Below, piece by piece: positions 1 to 13,313 of a DNA stretch of 64,000 bases (the first letter of the stretch is position 1; each line of letters starts with the position of its first letter). Where the stretch lies: contig NW_025062476.1 of assembly GCF_000002995.4 (NCBI RefSeq), forward strand, positions 11,840,501 through 11,904,500, written 5' to 3'. Position numbers and translations under genes: made by a program. The DNA is from Brugia malayi. Lineage: Eukaryota > Nematoda > Chromadorea > Rhabditida > Onchocercidae. The notes beneath the pieces were generated by a model. It saw nothing but the letters and a program-made list of their open reading frames with translations, was not told the origin of the DNA and did no database searches.

Positions 1-2355
1 ATCAAATAAATATATTTCCTTTTAATTTTTTTTTTCAAAATTTTTTTCTTTATTATAAATGAAGAATAAATATTAATTTTTTATCATTTTCATTCATAAA
101 AAATTTGGAATAAATATCTAATGAACATATTTATCATCATTTATAATAAATTTTTTCATTTAAAAATTTATTACAAATTAAAAAAAAAGAAAGAGAGAAG
201 AGAATATTTCTTCATTTATAATAAAGAAAAAAAAAAAAAAAATTAGAATCATTTTATTACTATTATATCATTACTTTTCGATTTTTTTCATTATAAATCA
301 AATCAATGATACAAAATGATGCCATTTTATTTCTGTTACTCTCTTTCATGACAAAATTTCATTCCAATTTGATATTTACAATTGGAATCTTCCGGCGACC
401 TAAATGCCAAATAATTTTAATTTTGTAGAAATAGGAAGGAACAAGCAGTTGGTTCTACATTTGCGCCCATATTTTTCCTTTTTTTTTTTTTGCATTTATT
501 ACATATAACTCTCTCTCTCCCTCTCTCTCTACCTCTCTCTCTCTCCTTCTTTCTTTCTTTTTCTCTTTGTTTTCTTTCCTTTTCTTATACAACGATGAGC
601 AAAAAAAAAAATTTTGTCACAAAGTAACGCTAACAAAAATATATATATTTTCATGGAATTTTTAAGGTCATCATTGATTTGTCGCTTTAATTCTTTTTTC
701 TTCCTCTTTTTTTCTTTATATTTATCATATTGTTATGATTGTTTATTTGATTACTATTACTATTATTGTTATTAATTGTTAAGTATTATTCACATTAAAT
801 AATGTTATCATGATTAATAGCTTATTAATTAATATTATGTATAAATGAAAAGCTGAAAATAATTACTTTTTTACAAATCTTTTTTATTTAATTAGTATCA
901 TGCAATCATAGTTTGGTTTTATCTATGTTAAATAATAATTTATATTACTTTTACAAATTGTAATTATTATCTTTACTCTTCACATATTGCTATCATCATT
1001 AGTACCTAATTAATTAGCATTATCTGTACATTTATATGATGATGAAAATAATGATTTATGGAATTTAAAAAAAACTATTATTAGTATTATGATTATTCGT
1101 TATTATCATGATTATCATCTAGTTTGTATCATTTACATAAATGTACTAATGAAATGATGAAAATAATGATTTATACAACTTTTAAAAATGATTTTTATTA
1201 TCATGATTATTGACTAGTTCATATCATTTGTTTATGTATATACAATGATGAAAATAATGATTTATGGAATTTGAAAAATCTATTATTAGTATCATGATTA
1301 TTATTTATATTATCACTATTATTTTTTGTTTATATAGTAATGGAAATGATTATTGCTTCTAATATTTCCAATAATTCACTTTTGCTTTTTTTCTGAAATT
1401 AATTTTTATTAGTGATTAAATATTCCAGCACTTCCACTTATCCATAAATTCGATCATCAATAACAAATGCTTAAAATGTTATGGAAACAATAAAAAAAAT
1501 TATTCGAAATTAAAACCATTTGAAAATATTATTGAAATCAAAAAAAAAAAGTGATTATCATTTAATAAAATTCTACCAAATTTAATTGTTATTTCTTTAT
1601 TAAAAATAATCAATTTTTTTTTTCTTTGAAAAATGCTAAAACAAAATTAATCTTATCATTATTATTGCTATCATTAATAAAAATGTTTGTTTATTACCAA
1701 ATTTTTTTTTTTTTTTTTTCAGCAATTTATTAGTAAATCTTTTTCCACATAAATAATCTTTTATTATCATTATTACAAAGCAAATTTTATTAATAGAAAG
1801 CAATTTTATTAGTAAAAAATAAAATTTTTTTTTTTATTATTTTTTAAATTTTTAGGATTTTATTATTAAATCATTTTTTTTTTTTATTAACAAAATTTAT
1901 TAAATTTTCTTTTAATTTATATCATATTTTATACTAAATTTATAATTATTACTACTTTTTTTCTTTCCTTCTTCTTTCCAACTTTTCGTTTTTTTTCTCT
2001 TTCTCTCTCTCTCACAACTTTTTGAACACATTTTTATTCAAATTATAATTCGCTGATTTATGATAGTGTCAATCGAATTTGAATGAATAAAAGAAAGCAA
2101 AAAAAAAAAAAAAAAAAAAAAAGGAAGAAAGAAGGAAAAAAAGGAAAAAATCATTTGATGATAGTATGTATGTATCACTCAAAAATAATTTCGAAGGGAA
2201 ATAAATTTTCATCATTTTATCTTCTCTTCATCACAAGAATGGGTCATTTATCTATCTATTAAATTGACCTTGGTGATAGCGACAAACAACGATGATGCAA
2301 ATATCGTCGCATTCTCACCACTATCTATCATCGTCGTTTTTATTAATTTCAAGGT
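1..2355. other. AT-rich intergenic DNA, no gene seen
   Basis: No reading frame with protein-like composition and no plausible exon chain was found on either strand. The stretch holds T and A homopolymers, a CT-rich tract at about 509-547, and a loose tandem repeat at about 1,020-1,320. Positions about 340-480 are less AT-rich than the surroundings and could be a promoter or exon of a gene outside the window, but nothing in them is recognisable. Confidence 0.5.
1020..1320. repeat. Degenerate tandem repeat, about 95-105 bp, three copies
   Basis: The phrase GATGAAAATAATGATTTAT recurs three times. Each copy is followed by a stretch containing ATTATCATGATTAT or a close variant and then by ATCATTTR. 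The copies begin near 1,038, 1,155 and 1,240. They differ by small indels. No coding potential. Confidence 0.6.
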
Positions 2356-2356
2356 T

Positions 2357-3409
2357 TATACATTCATTTCATTTTATTTCAATTCATTTCATTTCAATTC
2401 GTTTCATTTTATTTCAATTCATTTCAATTCATTTCATTTCATTTCATTTTATTTCAATTCATTTCATTTCAATTCGTTTCATTTTATTTCAATTCATTTC
2501 AATTCATTTCATTTCATTTCATTTTATTTCAATTCATTTCATTTCAATTCATTTCATTTCATTTTATTTTATTTCAATTCATTTCATTTCAATTCGTTTC
2601 ATTTTATTTCAATTCATTTCAATTCATTTCATTTCATTTCATTTTATTTCAATTCATTTCATTTCAATTCATTTCATTTCATTTCATTTTATTTCAATTC
2701 ATTTCATTTCAATTCGTTTCATTTTATTTCAATTCATTTCAATTCATTTCATTTCATTTCATTTTATTTCAATTCATTTCATTTCACTTCGTTTCATTTT
2801 ATTTCAATTCATTTCAATTCATTTCATTTCATTTCATTTTATTTCAATTCATTTCATTTCAATTCGTTTCATTTTATTTCAATTCATTTCAATTCATTTC
2901 ATTTCATTTCATTTTATTTCAATTCATTTCAATTCATTTCATTTCATTTCATTTCATTTCAATTCATTTCATTTCATTTCATTTTATTTCAATTCATTTC
3001 ATTTCAATTCGTTTCATTTTATTTCAATTCATTTCAATTCATTTCATTTCATTTCATTTTATTTCAATTCATTTCATTTCAATTCATTTCATTTCATTTT
3101 ATTTTATTTCAATTCATTTCATTTCAATTCGTTTCATTTTATTTCAATTCATTTCAATTCATTTCATTTCATTTCATTTCATTTTATTTCAATTCATTTC
3201 ATTTCAATTCATTTCATTTCATTTCATTTTATTTCAATTCATTTCATTTCATTCGTTTCATTTTATTTCAATTCATTTCAATTCATTTCATTTCATTTCA
3301 TTTTATTTCAATTCATTTCATTTCAATTCGTTTCATTTTATTTCAATTCATTTCAATTCATTTCATTTCATTTCATTTTATTTCAATTCATTTCATTTCA
3401 TTTTTCTAC
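2357..3409. repeat. Pentanucleotide (ATTTC)n satellite with higher-order structure
   Basis: About 1.05 kb is made almost entirely of 5-base words: ATTTC, AATTC, ATTTT and the marker word GTTTC. The GTTTC word occurs near 2401, 2476, 2596, 2716, 2791, 2866, 3011, 3131, 3254 and 3330. The spacings are about 75, 120 or 145, all multiples of five, so the array grew by duplication of blocks of words. Two plus-strand frames stay open across it only because a 15-base period has no stop. Those long Phe/Ser/His/Ile frames are not genes. Confidence 0.95.
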
Positions 3410-4100
3410 GATTATTAAAATGAACATTTCATTTTTTTTTTTTGTTACGTTTTGTTGTTTTTTGTTCTTTTTTATTAAAAATTAAGTAATTAACAAATTT
3501 TTGTATAAAATTATTTTTTTGTTTTTTTTTTTTGTCTTTCCAATTTGATTTATTATAATTTTTTAAAAAATTAAAATTGTTTGTTGTAAAAAAAGAGAAG
3601 AAAGAAATGAAAAAAATAAAATTTAAAAGATTGTGTAAAATAAAAATTTTTTATTAATAAATTTTTCTATGATTATTAATTGGGCATTTCATTTTTTTTT
3701 TTTTTTTTTTTATTAGAAATTAAATAATTAGGAAATTTTATATGAAATTATTTTTGAGTTAATTTTTTTTTTGTCTTTTCAATTTGAGTTATTTTATTTT
3801 TTTGCAAGTTGAAATTTTTCTCGTAAAAAAGGGACAAAAGAAATGAAAAATAAAATTGAAAATTTTATGTAAAATAATTCTTTATAAATAAACTTACTAT
3901 GATTATTAATTGAGCATTTCATTTTTTTTTATTAGAAATTAAATAGTTAAGAAATTTTGTATTAAATTATTTTTGTTTTTTGCCTTTTTATTTTTGTTTT
4001 AATTTGTTCTGATTTTTTAAAAATTAAATTTTTTTTCTTGCAAAAAAGAGAGGAAAAAAGAGTTTAAAAGAGTTTAAAAATATATATAAAATAATAATAT
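3404..4100. repeat. Tandem repeat of about 230-260 bp, three copies
   Basis: Three diverged copies begin near 3404, 3665 and 3895 with TTCTAYGATTATTAA. Each is followed by GCATTTCA or ACATTTCA, a T run, a TTAAGTAATTA-like segment, another T run and an A-rich end with AAAAGAG. The array directly abuts the pentanucleotide satellite. No coding potential. Confidence 0.7.
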
Positions 4101-4914
4101 AGGAATAAAAAAGGAGCAATAATTGTAATAATAAAATAAATTCAAAAATATTACACATTCTTTTTTTTTTTTTTCAAAATTTAATAGATTAAAAAAGTAA
4201 AAAGAAAAAGATTAAATTAATAGATTAAATTTTTTGTAATAATAAATCAATAAAGAATAAATTTGTTTTGTTATAAATGAAAAAATAAAGAAAAAAAAAT
4301 TATGCTATTTTTGAAATGATGAATAATTTTTTTTTTTTTTGTATTATTTCATCCATTTTTCTTCGAAAGTTCATTTTTTTTTTTTTTCTATGAAAGTTAA
4401 TTTTTAAATAAAAAAAAGGAAAAAAATTTTTTTATTATGAAAATATTGTTAAAATGGGCAAATTTTGAGATTATTTTCAATTTTTTGAAATATATTCCGT
4501 TGTAGTTTTTACATTGATTAAATAAATCAAATTTAGTTCTTTTTTTTTTTTCTTCTTTATTTGATTTTATTTCTAATAATATAAATTTTTTAGTAATACT
4601 TTTATATCACTCACAAATTGTTCATAAGAAACAAAAAATAAAAAAATAAAAATTGAAAACTGATAATTGATAACCGAGTAAATATGAAATTTAGTATCAT
4701 TTAGTTCTATTAATCTGTTATTTTAATATTTCCATGCTCCTTCCTCAAGTTTCTATTTTTTCCTCAGCGCATAATGAAATTAAAATCATTAAATAACTCT
4801 ACAAAGCTTCATTTTTAATTTAAATTAATTAGTCATATCAGTAGTAGATATGATTTTTATTGTTTTATTTGTTTATTATTAAATAAAACTATTTAATGGT
4901 ACCGTTGTTTTTCA

Positions 4915-5395
4915 TTGTTTTTTTACAGTTATTCAGAAATTGAAAAAATTGTTATTGTTATTATTGCTACTGTTTCTTTTTGTTGCACTGTTATACTTGT
5001 TGTTGTTCTTCTTCTTATTGTTTATTGTTATTCAGAAACAAAATTTGTTGTTATTGTTGTTGCTATTTCTTTTTTTTTATGTATTATTGTTCTTGTTACT
5101 GTTGTTCTTATTGTTACTGTTATTGAGCAATTGAAAAAGTTGTTACTGTCGTTTTTGTTTTCTTATTTTTATTGTTTTCTTACTTTTCTTGCTACCGCTC
5201 TTGTTATTGTTTGTTGTTTTTTCTTTCTATTGTTCTTGTTATTGTTTTTGTCGTTATTGTTCTTGTCGCTTTTTCTTGTTATTGCTGTTGTCATTATTGT
5301 TCCCATTTTTACTGCCATTGTTGTTGTTGTCATCGTTGTTACTGTTATTGTTATTGTTGTTTTTGTTTATACTATTGTAGCAAATAATTTCAATT
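4915..5395. repeat. TTR-type trinucleotide low-complexity tract
   Basis: A run of TTG, TTA, CTT and GTT triplets keeps three overlapping plus-strand frames open, all composed of Leu, Val, Ile, Phe and Cys. The composition, the absence of flanking splice sites and the simultaneous openness of several frames indicate low-complexity DNA and not a membrane protein gene. Confidence 0.8.
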
Positions 5396-8300
5396 TATAT
5401 TCATTAAAAAAAAAAAAAAAAAATTGAAATTATTTCTATCTTTTGTCTATTTAATTCATTCAATCATTCCAACTAAACTATTCCATTTTTGGATAAAAAA
5501 AAAAAAAGAAAGAAAGAAAAAGAATGGATTATTTATTTAAAAATGAATGGTTGTTTGTTCATTTCTGTGTTATGGGAACAAAATCGTCCAAATTATTTAA
5601 ATACAAATTTTTTTTTTTTCGTCATCTTCAATTTTGTCCCGTTTATTTGGTTTTGTTTAAATTTTCTTTTTCTTCTTTTTTTTTTTTTTCTCTTCCTTCT
5701 TCTTGAATTAGAAATTTTGCTTAAATTATTCCATTATGAGCTTAAAAAAATTTTTTTTTTCTTTTAGTAATTTGATAATTTAAAAAAAAAAAATTTTAAA
5801 TAAATAAGAAATATATAAATCAAATCAAAAGTGATGATAGATATTTTATTAAAATTTCTTTTTTAATTTGAATCATTTTAGTTAAATTTTTCTCTTTTTT
5901 TTTATCTGAATCTTTCTGTCTCTACCTCTCCCTCTCTCTCTCTCTCTCTCTCTTCTTAATTATAACAATTAATTTTCTTTTTTCTTTTTACAGATTATAA
6001 AAGTTATTTTTATGTGAAAATAATTTGAAATATAATAAAAATAAGCTTAATAGTCTAAAATGACTAAATCTGATGTAACTAATAAAACTAAAAAAAGATT
6101 AAACCATAAGTGAATTAATTTATAAATGCAATAAGATATTTAAATTTTGTACCGTTTCATCAGTTTATGGTATAAGAATGATTTCAAATTCAATTTTGTT
6201 ATAATTGTACATTTCAATAGTTTAATTAAAATACTTAAAATGAATGGAAGAGAAATGAGATGAAAAAGAGAATTAATTATTAGATGGAGAAGAAAGACGA
6301 TAATGTATAAAACAGAAGGTAAAAGCAAATGTGTAAATCTTTATTTAAAATGACAAAAGTAAAGTAATAAAATGAAAAGAAAAGGAGAGAGAGGGACAGG
6401 GAAAGGGAAAGGGAGAGGGAGAGGGAGAGAGAGAGAGAGGGAGAAAGAGGAGGAAAACGAGGATGAATGATAAATTCTGACGAAGATAGTATTAAGTTGA
6501 TTTTAGAGGACATACAATTCAATTATCTTTAAACATATATTCCTTCTTTCTTCATTTATTCTAAAAAATTTTTCCCTACACAAATTTTTCCCTACCCAAA
6601 TTCTCTAACTTTTTTCTCTGCTATCTTATCAATCATTATCATTTCTTATCAATGAATATAATAAAAATGATATGAGCAAATGTGATAATGATCAAAAAAA
6701 AAAATATTTTAATTAGATATTTAAATTAAATATTTCAATAATTTTAAATTAAAAAAATATTTAAGAATACTTCTAGGGTACTGGTTTCTTTTCTTTTTTA
6801 TTACTCTTTAAAAATATCTTATCCGTAATCTTTTCATTGACATATCTCTTATAACTCTTATCATTTCATCGAAATTATTTTTCATACAAGTTTAATTTAA
6901 TAAATCTAATTAATACATTAATAATTTAAAAAAAAAAAAAAAAAAAAGCAGAAGAAAATGAGCACAATAATTTCTTTTCATTTTCTTTGTTTATTGCATT
7001 TATTAAAATATCGAACTGATTACAAATTCTCATTTATCATCCAATTTATAATTAAATTTAAACAATGAAATTTTATTTCATTAAAATTTAATCCTGCTTT
7101 TTTTTTCCTTTTATTCAAAGAATGGAAAAAAGAAATGAAAATTTTTAATTAATAAGTTAAAACTTTTGCTACTACTTTTTAATGGTCATTCATTTCTGGA
7201 TAATATTTTATGATAGTTTATTACCTAATAAATGATGAATTCACAAAATTTAACCTTAAAATTGCTACGATGCACATTTTATTATTATTATTATCATCAT
7301 TTAATTTAATGATAAAGTTATTAAAAATTTTCATCTATATGAACATTATTATCATCAGTTATCAGTTTTAATAATTTCATATGCAAAATGTTGAAAACAA
7401 GTATAATTAATTTCATTACTATCCTCTATCATACTTCATTCTCTCACTTTTTTAATTTATTCATTTCACTCTTAAATCATTTTCATAATTATCATCGTAA
7501 TTATTATCTTAAATTATCATCATAATTATCATCATCAATCTTACTACCACACATAATCTTCCCTTTTTCTTTTCTTTGTCCCAGTAAAATTTGTCATTAT
7601 AACAGCCATCTGTTATAAATTTTTCAACATTTGCATTATTATTTAGTTCTTTGATTTTGCTAAATTAACAAATTTTGAATTTAAAAAAAAAAAAAAACGA
7701 AAACCTTTTCAATCTTTTTTTTTCTAATCTTTCCATCAGCCTTCCATTTTTTCATTCTCTTTCTTATTTCCCTCATTTCATTTTTTTTTTTTTTTTTTTA
7801 AATAATTTTTCATCATAGTTCTCTCTCTCTCTCTCTCTCTCCTCTGTTCCCTTATTTTCATTTTATTTAACTCCATTCATGGAATATTTTTCCTGCTAAT
7901 ATAATAAATCTTAAATTTGCATTCCTACTACTCTTCCTTTCCCTATTAATTGTCGTTATAAAAATTCTTGCAATTTCCAAAAAAAAAATTTTTTTTTTTT
8001 TGTTATTTCTTTATACTTTTATTTTAAAAATTACCGTTTAAATTTAATTTAAAAAAAAAAACATAAAATTAAATTTAATTTCTGTATATTTATTTGTGTG
8101 TGTGTTTTTGTTTGCGTTTATATAATAAAACCTAATTTCTTCTTTTTTTTTCTTCCATTGACATACTTTTTTTTTTCTATACGATTAATGATGACACCAT
8201 ATTCTAAAAAAAAAGAAAAAAAGAAAATTTTTTGATTTGTACAATAATTAAATAATTATTCTTTAATTGAATTTTTACCAAAATAGATGGATCATTTCTT

Positions 8301-9680
8301 CAATTGGTATTAAATTTTCAGCAATTCATTTTTATTTTTTGTAAATTTTTTTTTTTTTATGTTTTTGATTTTTCTTTATTTTTCTCTTCTAAATGATCTC
8401 AAAATTCTTTTGCGCAACAATTTCTTAAATTAAACTAACAATTACTCTTTTCTTTCATTTCTTTTGTTTTCTTTTTTTCTTTTTATTCCTTCTATATTAA
8501 ATTTGTTTGTGTCACAAAAAAAAAAAAAAAAAAAAAAAAATGAAAAAATGAAAAAATTAAATCAATGATTTATTTTATTTTTATTCATATTTGATTAATG
8601 AATTTTCAGTTTTCAGTATTTTGGATTATATTAGATTAACTAATTTTCAATTAATATAATTCCTTAATTTTTCCTAAAAATTGTTATTTAATATTTCTTA
8701 TGTAAAATTTACTGTAATTGTTTTACGTTTGAATAATTTTTGCATTTCAATACTGATTTTGTTTTCCAGTTGATTGATAGTTGGCGCAAATAAATTGAAA
8801 TGTGGAAAGTCACACATCGATGAGAAATACATTTTCAATAGTTTTTATTAATTTTGAATAGAAAAAAAAGAAAGAAAAGAAGAAAAAATAAACGAAAAAT
8901 GCATAAAATGACAAATAAAAAGTGGAAAAATTGATTTGAAAATTTGACAAACTTAAAATAATAAAGTAATTTTGATATATATGAGTGGAAATAAGAGAAG
9001 TTTGTTGACCTTCAAATGACCATAGTGGACCATAAAAAAGAAACTGTACGTTACTTGCCTTTGTTTGACATACATACTTCAAGGACATTTGACCTTTCAC
9101 CCGATCATCCAAGTATTAGAAGACGAAGAATTACCTTTTTTGTTTAATGAATACCTGTTGCTACTGAAGTGGTGATCCATTTTAATAGTAATTACAGAAC
9201 TAAACAATTTTTTTTTTTTTCGTTTTTAAAAAGATGGATGAAATAAATAAGTGTCATTGTAGCACATCTAACATTTCATATATTTACTTTTATAATATAT
9301 TTTTAATAAAAGATTAAAATATAATATTGATTAATTCTATTGTCACAGTTAAATAAATTTTCTTTTCTTTTTTTCCATTTGACAAAATGTAATTTGATAA
9401 ATAGTATTTGTAATAATTGAATATAATAATACACAATGAATCATACTAAAGTTTCATAATATCCGATTTTAATTTAAAATAATTTTTTCTTTTCTTTTTT
9501 GTAACAATTATAAAATACATTAGACAAGGAGAAAAAAAAAATTTATTTATTTTGCTTTTATTACTCTTTTTTTTTTTCTAGTTATTATCATTTCTAAGAC
9601 ATTTTTGAATTTCAAATATGAACGTTAAAATTTGTTTCTTATTTTTTCCTTCAATTTTTATTTAAATTATTGAATTTTTG
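5396..9680. other. Intergenic DNA with CT/GA microsatellites, no gene seen
   Basis: Microsatellites lie at about 5,911-5,953 (CT), 6,384-6,455 (GA) and 7,820-7,846 (CT), with many long A or T runs between them. No exon chain could be built on either strand. The last 700 bases precede the large gene that starts at 9,700 and may include its promoter. Confidence 0.55.
9008..9108. promoter_or_regulatory. Cluster of AGGTCA-like half-sites upstream of the large gene
   Basis: Within 100 bases of less AT-rich DNA there are several TGACC or GGTCA words: TTGACCTTCAAATGACC near 9,006-9,022, GTGGACC near 9,026 and TTTGACCTTTCACCC near 9,089. On the minus strand the first pair reads as two direct GGTCA half-sites about five bases apart, a layout used by nuclear receptors. 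Lying about 600-700 bases before the start codon, the cluster is a candidate element. Chance occurrence cannot be excluded. Confidence 0.25.
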
Positions 9681-9699
9681 ATTAATTCTAGGCAGGAGT
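9676..9699 (+). promoter_or_regulatory. Candidate spliced-leader acceptor and 8-base 5' UTR
   Basis: A T-rich stretch ending in TTAATTCTAG (AG at 9690-9691) lies eight bases before the ATG at 9,700, and no upstream coding exon joins in frame. In nematodes this arrangement usually marks a trans-splice site. An ordinary cis-spliced 5' UTR exon further upstream is the alternative. Confidence 0.5.
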
Positions 9700-11851
9700 A
9701 TGATATGGATATTATTGCTACTACCATTAGCTGCATCACATATCAGACTAACATATCCGCCAACTCGTTATCCATTCCTGAATTATTTCAACGATAGCAA
9801 AAAAATTCAGCAACCATGTGGTACTGGTGGTGGTGCTGGTAGTATATCTAAAGATTCAACAGGTTAATTAATTTAATTAATTATGTTTTCATTCTTTGTC
9901 ATATTTAAAATAAATTAATAAGTTTTTAGATAATTCATTTAATTTATTATTTACCATTCTTTATTTTTTTTTTTTTTTTTGTCATTTAACAATTTCAAAT
10001 GTCATAAAATTTTGTTGGAAATTTTCAAATTTTTTGAATTATCTTTTTTTTTTTTTTTTTTTTTTATTTTTTGCAGCAAAATATCCTTGAAAAATTAAAA
10101 TTAGGAAAAAAAAAATAGAATAAAAAATGATTCGAAAGAATTTTTCCTATGAAATAATGTTTTCTACATTAACTACTACTAGTACTACTTGTACATAATT
10201 TTCTTTACTTCATATACAACAAAATTTTGAAGTTGAATTTAAAAAGTAAATAAAAAAATTAAAAAGAAATCTTCTAAAAGAAGTTTCTTTTTTTTTTCTT
10301 TTGTTAAATTTCTGTAATTTTTTTTCCTTTAATTCTTTAATTGTTGTTTACTTGATCTTCTTTATTATTATTATTATTATACGCAAATATCTCTTTCGTT
10401 AAATTTTTTTTATTCCTTTTCTTTATTATCTTATATATTGAAGCATTTTGATTTGTGGAAAACTAGTAGTAATTAAAAATTTAACCGTTGTATACTGGTT
10501 AGAATGAAATTAAAGTAAAATCTATTAACAATAAGAAAGTGGTTGTAATTTCAAAAATTTGAGTTAATTGTAATTATTGAGTGAAAAATATTCTGGTATC
10601 ATATTTTAGATGAGAGGAAAAGGAAAACAACGGATTGAAAATTTTTTAAAAAATTAAAATTTTTTGGTATTTTGAATTTTCATAAAACAGGTTTTTCAAT
10701 GTAATCTAATAAACTAGTTTTTTCATAATGATGACCTCTTTATTTTTATTTTTATTTTTTTTTTTGATTTTTTTTCTTTGCAATTACAAAATATTCGTAA
10801 CAAAGAGAGTTATATCTTCATATATGCATTTTGCATTTTTTTTTCTTTTTAAATTGAATTTGAAATTAAATAATCTCAAATATTATAATATTTTATTTCA
10901 ATGAAAATAGAATTACTCCACTGAACCTATGCTCTAATTTTATATGAAATTATTATTATTTCTTTTCAAATTATAAATAGTGAAAAATTTACGCATAAAA
11001 AGAGAAATCAAAATTATTTATAAATAATTTATTCACCTCAAAATTATAAATAATTTATTCTTTCATCATTTTTATTATCTCTCATCTTTTTCTATTCATA
11101 GGAAAAGAAAAAACGAAGATTGATATTTTGTTCTATATTAAATTTTTACTTTGTTTTTTTTCAAAAAAAAAAAAATACTATTGAAGTTTTTATTTTTGAA
11201 ACTTTGAAAAATAAATAAATTTTTTTAAAAAATAGAAAAATACCTTTCCATTTTTTTCTTTTTATTATAGATATTTTTCTTAAAAAAGAAAAAAGTTTAA
11301 AAGTTTATACATGTTGAACATTTTGTTGAAAATTCATGCATAAATGACCTTTCAATTGAATGAAACAAAATCCAAGGGCATACATACACATATGATACAT
11401 TGATAGATATGTTATCGCAGGTGAGAAAAGGTTCAAAGGATGAAACGATGGGGTTAAAGAAAGAAGTTCAAATCATTCATTTGGAAATTACAAAAATGTC
11501 ACATGTCACATATCGTCATCATTTTCATCATCATCATCATCATCAACAACAATAACAACAACAGCAATAATAGCAATAACAATAACAACATTATTTGTTA
11601 TTATAATAATAAATACATATTGAAAAAAATGTTATCAATTCACATCATAAAAAAAAAAAAAATTGAAAGTTTTTTATTTTTCACTTTTTGTTTCAAAGGA
11701 AAAAAAAAAAAGATTGTTAAAATTATTATTACTAGAATAATAATTTTTGTAATAATAATTATTTTTTGGTTAGTTAGAAATTAATTAAATATCAAAAATA
11801 TCTGCAAAATAATAATATGATAATTAGATATTCATATTACTGAAATTAATT

Positions 11852-11888
<37 letters not shown>

Positions 11889-13313
11889 ACACACTTACAT
11901 TTTTATTGTAAGAAAAGAAAAAGATTTACTATTCGATTAACAAATATTTTTTCGAAACTAATAAAGCTAAAACTTACTAAATTTAATCTTATAGCTTTTT
12001 ATAAGTACAATGTAGTAGCCATTAGGATGCTTTAAAGGTGGTAATTTTAAATTTTTTAAATAATTTAAAAAATGACTATAAAATTATTTCTTCTCATTAT
12101 CATTTACAATGATGTATCTTCTTCCGATGAAAAACTACGGTAACATATACTGTATACCTATCGTACACCCAAAAAAAATGAGGAAAAGTTGAAAAACCTA
12201 TCTTACCCAAAAAAATAAAGTGGAAAAATAGGAAAGGGTATGAAAAGATAGAAAAATAGAAATGAAAATAGAAAAAATAAAACAATTATCATTTTTTTGA
12301 TTACTGTATGAATTTGAAGAAATTGATACTGTACCAATTTGATTCACTTTTTGCCTTGGTTTATCAAACGAACAATTTTATATTTTACAAATATCCCACT
12401 AATTAATTTAATTTATTAAATTTTAAATATTAAAGCTATTATTTTTATCAATTTCAGTTTATAATTTATACTTATTTCATTTCATTTCAGGTATCGTAAC
12501 ATGGTTACGATCTGGTGAAACTGTTAATATCACTTGGCTTCAATCAGGATCACATAATGTACAATTTTATTTAATCATTAAATTTTATCATTCGATGAAA
12601 TTTGATGAAATTTGTCATGAATGAAATAAATTCCATTCTTTACAATCTTTTTTTTTTCTATTTTTCTTTCTTTTTTCCTTTTTTGAAATGGATAATTTAA
12701 ATGATTTAAATGTCAAAGAGGAACTAATTCAAATGGTCAGCATTGTTCATAATTAAATTTAAGGGAAATTTGAAATTGGAGTTATTGAACGAAATGAATC
12801 AAATGATTGCACTTTTATCACCAGATACAAGTGTTAATACTAACAATAGAGCTTCGTAATTTTTTTTTTTTTTTTTCAAATTAATTTTTTTTGTAATTTT
12901 TATGACATAAATTAATGGGAAACAGGAGTTGCTTCCTTTTTTTTAAAAAAAGAAAAAAATCAACAAAATTTATTTAGCTATAAAGAATTGATATTTACTG
13001 TTTATTTTAATATTTCATTTCTAATATTAAATTTTTTTTTTCACAAAATTCTTCTAATTTACATTTAATATGGAAATTCCATAAAGTGATGTCATTTTGT
13101 TTTATATCAGTATTAAATTTGACAAATTCTTATTTTTTCAAAAATTTTTGTTAAAAATTTTCTTTTTTTTTTGCTACTATTTTAGGAAAACAATAATGTT
13201 ACCGGAAAATTACGAATGTTACAATTGTGTGATACGAGCTATCTGGCAATCTGTTGAAATCGGAAAAAATTATTCATCATATTATTCATGCGCTGATGTT
13301 AACATTGTTAACG
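9700..13313 (+). CDS. Exons 1-4: signal peptide and N-terminal-His LPMO-like domain
   Basis: The first 13 residues (MIWILLLLPLAAS) form a short signal peptide. Cleavage after AAS would leave histidine 14 as the mature N-terminus, followed by RLTYPPTRYP. A mature N-terminal His is the hallmark of the copper histidine brace in lytic polysaccharide monooxygenases and related copper-binding proteins. The domain continues with ETVNITW, GNLKLELL and a Cys-rich end that includes ECYNCVIRAIW and YYSCADV, which matches the C-terminal part of AA10/AA15-like folds. His 76 (GSHN) is a candidate second ligand. Catalytic activity is not shown, and a non-catalytic copper-binding domain is equally possible. 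Confidence 0.6.

Noticed and set aside
2264..3485. Two long open frames (384 and 397 codons) rich in Phe, His, Ser and Ile
   Set aside because: They are overlapping frames of the pentanucleotide satellite; a 15-base period without stops keeps them open.
4915..5427. Val/Leu/Ile-rich 170-codon frame resembling a membrane protein
   Set aside because: TTR triplet low complexity, several frames open at once, no splice context.
8810..9112. 100-codon minus-strand frame ahead of the large gene
   Set aside because: Aromatic-rich second half is low-complexity, no splice sites or domain; the less AT-rich first part is better seen as upstream regulatory DNA.
11410..11430. Recursive splice site (CAG/GTGAG) in intron 1
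   Set aside because: No pyrimidine tract before the CAG; one such match in 2.6 kb is not persuasive.
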